From CAWDLX01 sp046728155 (GTDB taxonomy: Bacteria > Actinomycetota > Actinomycetes > Mycobacteriales > Micromonosporaceae), in NCBI GenBank assembly GCA_046728155.1, contig JBKPDY010000171.1, positions 1 to 7,911 of the forward strand: 7,911 nt of DNA, written 5' to 3'. Below, in pieces: positions 1 through 5,605 of the stretch. Made by a program: the position numbers and the translations under genes. Under the pieces are notes generated by a model. The model saw only the letters and a list, made by a program, of their open reading frames with translations, was not told the origin of the DNA and searched no databases. The first letter of the stretch is position 1, and every line of letters begins with the position of its first letter.

Positions 1-2
1 CC

Positions 3-223
3 AGGGAGCTTGAGCTGAAGGCCTATCTCCAGGCACGAGTCCACATGTTCCTGCTTCCGGGAACGGCTACAGGCAGCACCTCCTCGATCTGGTAGGTACC
101 AATCTCGCTCACGTCTGCGCTGTAGCCTCAGCCCGACAGACGAGTGTTTACTGGCTCACGCCCTACGGACTCGTAGACCTTGCCGGCCGCAAGGCTAGGC
201 GCAGGAAACGCACACCAAGCTAG
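3..223 (+). pseudogene. C-terminal remnant of a PIN-like protein, broken by one frameshift
   Basis: Two overlapping plus-strand frames read as one protein tail. The first frame (from base 3) encodes RELELKAYLQARVHMFLLPG followed by TAT, and reaches TAG soon after. The second frame takes over near base 71 and encodes RQHLLDLVGTNLAHVCAVAS, then ARQTSVYWLTPYGLVDL and a basic tail, ending at TAG 221-223. The join at bases 69-73 (aca/agg sharing one A) is what a single-base deletion would leave. The pairing of an 'HMFLLPG' strand with a later 'VYWLTP' strand reminds me of actinobacterial PIN-like or toxin-type proteins, but that family call is from memory and weak. The upstream part lies outside the window. 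A sequencing error could produce the same picture. The gene sits just outside the decayed tRNA copy, so it may belong to older accessory DNA. Confidence 0.5.
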
Positions 224-235
224 CTGTGCACGGGC

Positions 236-329
236 AGTGGCGTCAGGATTTGAACCCGCGGAAGGGGCCAATCCTTATCCGCCTACGCTTTCGAGGTCTG
301 AGACCACTAATTCAGTGCCAGCCGCCGCC
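236..329 (-). pseudogene. Decayed tRNA-Ser(CGA) copy
   Basis: On the minus strand this reads as a serine tRNA with a long variable arm. The loop CTCGAAA with anticodon CGA is kept (289-295), as is the T loop TTCAAAT (248-254). The acceptor arms (323-329 and 236-242) still pair at most positions. The structure is broken elsewhere: only 3 of 5 T-stem pairs form, only 2 of 5 anticodon-stem pairs form, and the D arm is unrecognisable beyond an AGTGG remnant. Bases 233-265 match 1970-2002 of the intact tRNA-Ser at 29 of 33 positions, and 285-296 match 2016-2027 exactly. The variable arm is about 6 bases longer than in the intact gene. An 11-base inverted repeat, GGTCTgAGACC (295-305), lies where the anticodon stem should be. 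It is most likely a non-functional duplicate or a decayed attachment-site copy. Confidence 0.7.
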
Positions 330-756
330 ATTCGTTAGCTCAGCGACCATTGATCGACCACGTCCGACGACTCAAGTCGGCCGAGAGCGAATGAGACTAT
401 AACTGAGACTGACGCGTCGGCTCCAGGGGACCGTCCGCGAACCGACGTCGGGTGCGACAGGCGGCAGGAACAAACGCCACTGCCTCAAGGATATGCGGGC
501 TGAGCGGCTGGACGTTGGCCGGTTCGAGGTGGCTGGCGTGGCGGGCGAGTGGCTCGACCGTGATGGCTCTTACCGCACGGGTGACGAGAGGGTGGCGAAC
601 ACTGCGGTGAGGGCTCTTGTCGGGCCTCTGGTCACCGCGACCACAACCATGGCATCGAGCTCGTTAGGCCGTTCACCTTCGCCGTCACCGTGTCCAACCC
701 GGACGCCGTGTGTCGCTTCAACCACCGGTCAAACCTAGAAAGGAGCAATCGGTCAG
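330..756. other. Gene-poor stretch between the tRNA remnant and the TIR gene
   Basis: I see no convincing gene here. The only open frame of note (493-738, +, 81 codons) has no well-spaced ribosome site, a low-complexity Ser/Pro/Thr-rich end and no family resemblance. The first part (330-480) is less GC-rich than the genes to the right. It carries several copies of CCGAC/GTCGG, including a small inverted repeat (364-368 with 376-380) and the 10-base palindrome CCGACGTCGG (442-451). The promoter of the downstream TIR gene probably lies here, but I cannot pick out a clear -35/-10 pair. Confidence 0.5.
739..745 (+). promoter_or_regulatory. Ribosome binding site of the TIR-lectin gene
   Basis: AAAGGAG ends 11 bases before the GTG at 757 and 20 bases before the ATG at 766, which favours the GTG. 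A second in-frame GTG at 832, just before the TIR core, has GGAG at 824-827, but only 4 bases away. A shorter protein beginning close to the TIR domain therefore remains possible. Confidence 0.5.
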
Positions 757-1914
757 GTGACGCCCATGACTCTCACCGCTAGACTCGCTGACACGTTCAT
801 CTCGTCACGGACAGGTCGGATCTGGAGCGATGTGACAGCACACGTGTTCATCTGCTACAGCCACGAGCACGATCGGGGGTACGTCGAAGAGCTGGCTGCC
901 TTTCTCACCAAACAAGGCATTCCGGTCTGGTTCGATCGCGAGATCGTTGGTGGTACACGGTGGGCCGACGTGATAGCGGAAAAGATCGACGACTCGGCCG
1001 CAGTGCTCGTGGTCATGAGCCCTGGCGCCGCGAAGTCCAGGTGGGTCGGCCGGGAGATTGGCCGGGCAGAGGGAAGGGGCAAGACGATCATTCCCCTGCT
1101 GCGAGCAGGGGACCCGTTCTTCCGTATCAGTGACATCCAGTTTGTCGATGCGACCGGCGGCCAGATGCCTGGGCCGGCCGTGCTGAGCCAGTTGCGCGAG
1201 CACCTCGCGGCGGCGACCGTGGGCCAACCTGCACACGCGTCCGGCGCGGACTCACTCGGCGCCTTGACCCCGGTCGAGCCGCCGCCTGTGGCCGCACCTC
1301 CTCAGACTGCTCCGACCGTGCCATCGACGCCCGTGACGGTGCGTCAGCGACGGAGAGCGCTCTGGGTTGGGTTAGTCGCAGCACTGCTGGTCGTCGGCAT
1401 CGTGATCCCCATCTGGTTTCACTTCAGCGAACCGTCATCGAGCGCCGCGAGTCAGGCGACCCAGACCGGGCCGGCCAGCACCCAGCCCACCAACTCCAAA
1501 CCGACCCCGGTGTCCGGGCTGATACAGATCGTCAATGCCGCGAGCGGTCGATGTCTCCACGAGAACATCGGCCGGCCCGGCGTGCACCTGGCCGACTGCA
1601 GCAGCGATCGCACCGCCGCGTTCTGGACGCTGTTTTCGGACGGCACAATCGTGAGCAACGCGAGCGGCCGATGCCTCCAGGTCAAGGACGCCACGCCTCA
1701 CAACGGCACCGGGATCATCGTCGACACGTGCACCGGCGCCGCCAATCAACGATGGGACCTCTCGTCGCGGAACGCCGGCCAATTCATCGTTCACGTCGAC
1801 TCGACGACGATGTGCCTGTACGCCGATCCGGCGACGATCAACACAAACGCGACGAACGTCTGGGTCTGGACATGCGAAGCGGGCTCGGCTAACCAGGAAT
1901 GGAGCGTGTCCTGA
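757..1914 (+). CDS. TIR domain - transmembrane - ricin B lectin protein
   Basis: The protein has 385 residues in three parts. Residues 29-150 form a TIR domain: strand A is HVFICYS, the BB-loop region is around GGTRW (65-69), and SRWVGRE (94-100) matches the SxWxxxE motif. E100 is the likely catalytic glutamate of NAD-cleaving TIR enzymes. A Pro/Ala-rich linker (151-195) and a basic RQRRR (196-200) lead to one membrane helix at about 201-222. After a Ser/Thr/Pro-rich stalk (223-252), residues 254-385 make one beta-trefoil ricin-type lectin domain. It has three repeats, two of them ending in QxW-type motifs (NQRW 330-333, NQEW 379-382) and the first degenerate (AAFW). By the positive-inside rule the TIR lies in the cytoplasm and the lectin outside. 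The likely role is sugar or cell-envelope sensing coupled to TIR signalling or NAD loss, which is inferred. The gene stands alone between two tRNA-Ser copies and has no adjacent defence partner. There is no signal peptide. Confidence 0.9.
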   Translation: MTPMTLTARLADTFISSRTGRIWSDVTAHVFICYSHEHDRGYVEELAAFLTKQGIPVWFDREIVGGTRWADVIAEKIDDSAAVLVVMSPGAAKSRWVGREIGRAEGRGKTIIPLLRAGDPFFRISDIQFVDATGGQMPGPAVLSQLREHLAAATVGQPAHASGADSLGALTPVEPPPVAAPPQTAPTVPSTPVTVRQRRRALWVGLVAALLVVGIVIPIWFHFSEPSSSAASQATQTGPASTQPTNSKPTPVSGLIQIVNAASGRCLHENIGRPGVHLADCSSDRTAAFWTLFSDGTIVSNASGRCLQVKDATPHNGTGIIVDTCTGAANQRWDLSSRNAGQFIVHVDSTTMCLYADPATINTNATNVWVWTCEAGSANQEWSVS

Positions 1915-1941
1915 GGACATACGCGCCGGGCATGGTCCTCA
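1912..1941. terminator. Hairpin on the TIR gene stop codon, candidate bidirectional terminator
   Basis: TGAGGAC (1912-1918) and GTCCTCA (1935-1941) are perfect inverted repeats. Two further pairs (AT with AT) form if one G is bulged. The 5' arm begins with the TGA stop of the TIR-lectin gene. There is no U-tract, which is common for actinomycete terminators. It lies 31 bases beyond the 3' end of the minus-strand tRNA-Ser, so it could stop transcription from both sides. Confidence 0.45.
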
Positions 1942-1971
1942 CGACCGCAAGGCGTCGGCCCAGCTCATCGG

Positions 1972-2058
1972 CGGTGGCGGCGGGATTTGAACCCGCGGAG
2001 GGCGTGAACCCTCACACGCTTTCGAGGCGTGCTCCTTAGGCCACTCGGACACACCACC
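1972..2058 (-). tRNA. tRNA-Ser, anticodon CGA
   Basis: The minus strand folds as a complete class II tRNA of 87 bases. The acceptor GGTGGTG (2052-2058) pairs with CGCCACC (1973-1979, one G-U pair), and the discriminator is G at 1972. The D stem is TCC/GGA and the anticodon stem CACGC/GCGTG. The loop is CTCGAAA with anticodon CGA at 2022-2024, reading UCG codons. There is a long variable arm with a GAGGG/CCCTC stem, and T stem GCGGG/CCCGC around TTCAAAT. CCA is not encoded (CCG follows the acceptor). A TACCCT hexamer on the minus strand at 2066-2071 is well placed as its -10 box. The 3' end faces the TIR-lectin region, the usual side for island insertion. Confidence 0.97.
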
Positions 2059-2141
2059 GCCGTGTAGGGTACCCGACCCCCAGTCGGCCCGTCGCGGAGG
2101 TATCAGACGCCCGGTCGTATGGCCGATGCAATGATCTCGGC

Positions 2142-2930
2142 ATGAGTACGCACATCGGAGCCGAACCGGGCCAGATCGCGGAACGGGTCCTCATGCCGGG
2201 GGATCCCCTGCGGGCGAAGTGGATCGCCGAAACGTACCTCGACGGGGCGATGTGCTACTCGTCCGTACGGAACATGCTCGGGTTCACCGGGCGGTACCGC
2301 GGAGTCGCGGTCTCCGTCCAGGGGTCCGGCATGGGCATGCCGTCCTGTGCGATCTATACCCACGAGCTGATCAACGACTACGGCGCGCGGACGCTCATCC
2401 GCGTCGGGTCGTGTGGCGCGCTCTCCACGTCGCTCAAGCTCCGGGACGTGATCGCCGCGAACGGCTCCTCGACCGATTCGGCGTTCAACCGGATGCGCTT
2501 CGACGGACTGATCGACTACGCGCCGGTGGCCGACTTCCACCTGCTGCGCACCGCGGTCGACGTGGCGCAGGACCGCGGGATCGAGATGCACGTGGGTCCG
2601 ATCCTGGCCGCCGACGCGTTCTACACCGACCGGCCGGACCTCTACGACACGCTGGCGGACTACGGGGTTCTGGCCGTCGAGATGGAGTCGGCGGCCCTGT
2701 ATACGATCGCGGCCCGGTACGGGGCGAGGGCGCTGACCCTGCTCACGGTCAGCGACCACATCAAAACCGGCGAGCGCACCTCGGCCCAGGAGCGGGAGCA
2801 GACGTTCGGCCAGATGGTGGAGATCGCGCTGGACACCACGGTCGCGGGCGCCTCGCCTCAGGGGTCGCGGCGAGGGGTGAAGAAGTCGACGAGGAGGGCG
2901 GCGCACTCGGCCTCGAGGACGCCGGAGTAG
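2142..2930 (+). CDS. deoD: DeoD-type purine nucleoside phosphorylase
   Basis: This cytoplasmic salvage enzyme splits purine (deoxy)nucleosides with phosphate into base and (deoxy)ribose-1-phosphate. The residues of the hexameric E. coli-type family are present: H4, MPGDPLRAK with G20 and R24, R43, RVGS with R87 and S90 for phosphate, VEME (179-182) for ribose, and D205 and R218 as the catalytic pair. Similarity to the family ends near residue 238, close to the usual length of about 239. The remaining 24 or so residues are a basic Ser/Arg-rich tail encoded in DNA that is antisense to the 3' end of tadA. There is no Shine-Dalgarno site. AATGAT at 2130-2135, 6 bases before the ATG, could be the -10 of a leaderless transcript. 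The start agrees with the family N-terminus. Confidence 0.96.
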   Translation: MSTHIGAEPGQIAERVLMPGDPLRAKWIAETYLDGAMCYSSVRNMLGFTGRYRGVAVSVQGSGMGMPSCAIYTHELINDYGARTLIRVGSCGALSTSLKLRDVIAANGSSTDSAFNRMRFDGLIDYAPVADFHLLRTAVDVAQDRGIEMHVGPILAADAFYTDRPDLYDTLADYGVLAVEMESAALYTIAARYGARALTLLTVSDHIKTGERTSAQEREQTFGQMVEIALDTTVAGASPQGSRRGVKKSTRRAAHSASRTPE

Positions 2931-3328
2931 ACCTCGGGCCGATGGGTGAGCCGGCTGTCCCGTACCACATCCCAGAGTGAGCCTACGGCGCCGGTCTTCG
3001 GCTCCCACGCACCGAAGACCAGAGTTGCGACGCGGGCCAGCACCAGGGCGCCGGCGCACATCGTGCACGGCTCGAGGGTCACGACCAGCGTGCAGCCCCC
3101 GAGCCGCCAACCGCCGAGACGTTGAGCCGCCCGGCGCAAGGCGACGATCTCGGCGTGCCCGGTCGGGTCCCCGTTCTCCTCGCGGATGTTCCGCCCGACC
3201 GCGAGTTCGGCGCCGTCCCCTCCGTAGACGACGGCGCCGACGGGCACATCCGGGCCGAGCCGTCCGGAACTGGCGGCCACCGCCAACGCCCGACGCATCC
3301 ACTCCTCGTGCTGCGCCCGGCGGGTCAT
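2858..3328 (-). CDS. tadA: tRNA-specific adenosine deaminase
   Basis: TadA deaminates the wobble adenosine 34 of tRNA-Arg(ACG) to inosine. The zinc/catalytic motifs are intact, in 156-residue numbering: HAE with H58 and catalytic E60, and PCTMC with C88 and C91. FGAWEPKTGAVGSL, ECAALL and DFF also match the family C-terminus. I start at ATG 3328 because the next residues (MTRRAQHEEWMRRAL) match the family N-terminus and GGTGGAG lies just upstream. A TTG at 3358 in the same frame would add ten residues but has no ribosome site. The last 73 coding bases overlap the deoD 3' end on the opposite strand. The gene is downstream of, and codirectional with, its associated-protein gene (gap about 124 bases). 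Confidence 0.95.
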   Translation of the reverse strand: MTRRAQHEEWMRRALAVAASSGRLGPDVPVGAVVYGGDGAELAVGRNIREENGDPTGHAEIVALRRAAQRLGGWRLGGCTLVVTLEPCTMCAGALVLARVATLVFGAWEPKTGAVGSLWDVVRDSRLTHRPEVYSGVLEAECAALLVDFFTPRRDP

Positions 3329-3427
3329 GGCTCCACCCGGGCGGCCCCTGTAGGCCAAGATCGGGAATTACTTACCAGGAACGACGCGTGGAGTCGCATT
3401 CGGTACCGAGACAGCGATCTTGACGTG

Positions 3428-3448
3428 GGACAGTCCATATAGGACAGT
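3428..3448. repeat. Short direct repeat GGACAGT x2 upstream of tadA
   Basis: GGACAGT occurs at 3428-3434 and 3442-3448, 14 bases apart, with the A/T-rich CCATATA between them. The same stretch can also be read as a weak GTCC-atata-GGAC inverted repeat. It sits in the gap between the TadA-associated gene and tadA, about 100 bases upstream of the tadA start. It could be a promoter or operator element for tadA on the minus strand (TATATG as a possible -10), but this is only suggestive. Confidence 0.3.
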
Positions 3449-3452
3449 ACGC

Positions 3453-3998
3453 TCATGCCTCCCGCAGCTCTTCGACCTCGTCGCCGCACCCGATTGTCTG
3501 GCAGATCTCAGAAGTGACATCCGCCGGGAGCAGGCCCTCCTGAGCGCACAACTCGAGCAGGCGCGAGGCGGGTACGCCGAGATCGGCGAGGATCTCGAAG
3601 TCGCCGGCCGGGTCGGCATCGGCGACGGCGGCGCTCGGCTGGACTACCTCGTCGTCCGGGTTGTCGGGCGGCTCGGCGTCAAGCTCGGCGACGGCGAGCT
3701 CGGCGACGGCCAGGTCAGACGGCCCCGTCACGTCCCCCAGCAGGAGGGCACCGAGGCGGGAGTCCTCGGCGAAGGCGAGGTCGGAGCCGAACACGCGCAG
3801 GTCCTCGCCCTGGTCCAGCCGGAGAATCACCAGGTACACGTCGTCCGACTCGACGAAGAGCAATGACAGGTCCGCGGCCGGTGCGACATCGCGGAGGCGG
3901 TCCGCAACGTCCTCGATGTCGGCGGCGTCAGCCAGCGACACCTCGGAGGCGGACCAGCCGGCGGAGTCCTTGACGGCCGCCGCGGCGAAGTACGACAC
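3453..3998 (-). CDS. tRNA adenosine deaminase-associated protein
   Basis: This is a 181-residue, strongly acidic protein of the actinobacterial family annotated as tRNA adenosine deaminase-associated, so named for its constant position beside tadA. The N-terminus MSYFAAAAVKDSAGW starts directly with the family motif. LLFVESDDVYLVILRLD (46-62) and DLRVFGSDLAFAEDSRLGAL (66-85) form the conserved core. The middle is rich in Ala, Asp and Glu. The end is a conserved small domain with two cysteines (ICQTIGCGDEVEEL). The start is a GTG with a G-rich sequence (GGGGGG) just upstream. Its molecular function is not established. Regulation or stabilisation of TadA is an inference from gene neighbourhood. 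Confidence 0.88.
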   Translation of the reverse strand: MSYFAAAAVKDSAGWSASEVSLADAADIEDVADRLRDVAPAADLSLLFVESDDVYLVILRLDQGEDLRVFGSDLAFAEDSRLGALLLGDVTGPSDLAVAELAVAELDAEPPDNPDDEVVQPSAAVADADPAGDFEILADLGVPASRLLELCAQEGLLPADVTSEICQTIGCGDEVEELREA

Positions 3999-4027
3999 GA
4001 TCCCCCCGACGAATGCTCGTCTGCTCG

Positions 4028-4055
4028 ATATTGACCTTCAGATTGTCACGGACAA
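4028..4055 (-). promoter_or_regulatory. Candidate promoter of the TadA-associated gene
   Basis: On the minus strand TTGTCC (4050-4055) is followed after 16 bases by CAATAT (4028-4033), about 30 bases before the GTG start at 3998. This AT-richer pair stands out in a GC-rich gap of 113 bases. Neither box is perfect, so it is only a candidate. Confidence 0.3.
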
Positions 4056-4111
4056 GAGTGGCACGGCTCCACTACCCCGTCTGCTTAACACGCATATCGC
4101 CTTGGGTGCTC

Positions 4112-4471
4112 TTACCACAGTGGCCACCCGGTGGTGATCCACCGCTGCACAACCACGCTCATCGCCACGGCCAGGCCGAATCCAGTGGCGATCGCGGCGC
4201 CGGCCGCGACCCCGCGGTCGCCGTAGCGCACGAGGACCAACGCGACCAGACCGGAGATCACGGACGCCGAGATCGTGAGCCAGGCGTAGCCAGCGGCCGA
4301 TGTGGCCAACAGCCCGATCATGAGCAGCCAGGCGGCCGCACCACCGGCGCCGGCCAGCATCGCGCCAGGCCGGACCGGGTGCGGTTCCCGGAAGGTCGGC
4401 CGCGGTGGCCCGGACGGGAAGAGGCCCGAGGGCGCCCGTGACTCCACGCCGGAAGCGTAGTCCCGCACCAT
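4112..4471 (-). CDS. Small membrane protein of unknown function
   Basis: The protein has 119 residues. A Pro/Arg-rich cytoplasmic-looking N-terminus (1-35, including the run PSGPPRPTFREPHPVRPG) is followed by three hydrophobic helices at about 37-57, 61-82 and 88-108. It ends in a Trp-rich tail (QRWITTGWPLW). ATG 4471 has GAGG four bases upstream. Similar small proteins next to tadA and tyrA occur in related actinomycetes, from memory, but no function is known to me. It is the first gene of the minus-strand run toward tadA and is divergent from tyrA, 60 bases away. Codon use resembles the neighbours, which supports a real gene. Confidence 0.7.
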   Translation of the reverse strand: MVRDYASGVESRAPSGLFPSGPPRPTFREPHPVRPGAMLAGAGGAAAWLLMIGLLATSAAGYAWLTISASVISGLVALVLVRYGDRGVAAGAAIATGFGLAVAMSVVVQRWITTGWPLW

Positions 4472-4531
4472 GCTCCCTCGCTTGTGGACGCGCGCCCCCG
4501 ATCACGGAAGTGGTAGGCGCCGCCCCTTACT

Positions 4532-5524
4532 GTGATCAGCGTGAACGTCGCGGTCATTGGCATGGGCCTCATCGGAGGCTCGCTGCTGCGGGCCCTGGCC
4601 GAGGGCGGACACTGGGTCGTCGGGTACGACCTCGATCCAGCCACCCGGGCGATGGCCCGTACGGGCGCGGCGCAGGCCCCCAAGTCCGCTCGCTGGCAGG
4701 TGGCACCATCGATCGCGGACGCCATCATCCGGGCCGATCTCGTCATTATCGCCACGCCGCTGACCGCGGTCTCGCACGTCCTCGACGAGCTGGCGGGCGC
4801 CGGGTACGCCGGCCTGGTCACCGATGTGGTCTCGGTCAAGGAGCCGGTACGCGAGCTGGTCAACCGGAGGCTACGCAGTGGCGGGCTTCGACTGGCCGGT
4901 TACGTGGGCGGCCACCCGATGGCCGGTCGGGAGACGGCCGGCTTCGCCGCCGGAGACGCAGGACTGTTCCGCGCGTGCGCCTGGGTGCTATGTCTTGACG
5001 AGGAGACGGCCTTCGCCGATTGGCTCACGATGGCGCGGCTCGTCACCGGACTCGGTGCCCGAGTGGTCCCCACCACGGCTGAAGATCACGACCGGATCGT
5101 CGCCACCGTCTCGCACGTCCCCCACCTGCTCGCCGCTGCCCTGGCGACCGCCGTGACCGATCCGCTCGCGGCGACGCTCGCCGCCGGATCCTTCCGCGAC
5201 GGCACCCGGGTCGCGGCCAGCGCACCCGAGCTGATCGCCGCCATGTGCGGAGGCAACGCCGGGCATGTCCTCGAAGCCCTTGAGCGGGTCCTCGTCCGGC
5301 TCGAGGAGGTGCGGGACGCGCTCGACTCGGACGACGCGATCGCGAAGGTACGCCAGTGGGCTGCGCCCGGGCACGCTGCCCGGATCACCTGGCCGAGCGG
5401 CTGGGGGGCGCCGAAGCAGGTCCCCGCGACCGCGGACGACCTGCTCAACCTCGGCGACGACGGCGGATGGGTGATCGCCGTCGCGCCGGATGGACGAAGC
5501 GTGACGGCCGCCCGCCCGGTCTAG
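4532..5524 (+). CDS. tyrA: Prephenate dehydrogenase
   Basis: TyrA oxidises prephenate to 4-hydroxyphenylpyruvate in tyrosine synthesis, using NAD(P). The Rossmann motif GMGLIG is at 10-15, with D33 (GYDLD) at the end of the second strand suggesting NAD preference. TDVVSVK (97-103) and GGHPMAGRE (126-134) bind substrate and cofactor. SHVPHLLA (194-201) lies in the helical domain and contains the conserved histidines. There is no chorismate mutase fusion and no ACT domain, but a roughly 40-residue tail (285-330) follows the dehydrogenase. The listed start is GTG 4532. GTG 4541 (MNVAVIGMG) is an equal or better candidate, because TACTGT at 4528-4533 is spaced correctly for a leaderless start there. 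No ribosome site serves either start. Confidence 0.94.
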   Translation: MISVNVAVIGMGLIGGSLLRALAEGGHWVVGYDLDPATRAMARTGAAQAPKSARWQVAPSIADAIIRADLVIIATPLTAVSHVLDELAGAGYAGLVTDVVSVKEPVRELVNRRLRSGGLRLAGYVGGHPMAGRETAGFAAGDAGLFRACAWVLCLDEETAFADWLTMARLVTGLGARVVPTTAEDHDRIVATVSHVPHLLAAALATAVTDPLAATLAAGSFRDGTRVAASAPELIAAMCGGNAGHVLEALERVLVRLEEVRDALDSDDAIAKVRQWAAPGHAARITWPSGWGAPKQVPATADDLLNLGDDGGWVIAVAPDGRSVTAARPV

Positions 5525-5551
5525 GCCTGCGGCCACCCTCACATGTCGATC

Positions 5552-5591
5552 GGGGCACCCTTATGTACTCCAGGAGCCAATAGGGTACCCC
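5552..5591. terminator. Candidate bidirectional terminator between tyrA and mtnA
   Basis: GGGGCACCCT (5552-5561) and AGGGTACCCC (5582-5591) form a 10-pair stem with one C-A mismatch around a 20-base loop. It lies in the 81-base gap between two genes that converge on it, 27 bases after the tyrA stop and 14 bases beyond the mtnA stop. There is no U-tract. Confidence 0.45.
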
Positions 5592-5605
5592 TGCTGCACA
5601 AGACA

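Noticed and set aside
493..738. 81-codon plus-strand open frame upstream of the TIR gene
   Set aside because: It has no properly spaced ribosome site (AAGGA almost touches the ATG), a low-complexity Ser/Pro/Thr end and no recognisable family. Other frames in the same stretch look equally protein-like.
2103..3302. Long minus-strand open frame (399 codons) across deoD and tadA
   Set aside because: It is an Arg/Gly/Pro-rich shadow frame caused by high GC. deoD and tadA have full family motifs in their own frames.
4038..4505. Minus-strand 155-codon frame over the small membrane gene
   Set aside because: It is Arg/Gly/Ala-rich without domains. The 119-codon frame has three clear membrane helices and a ribosome site.
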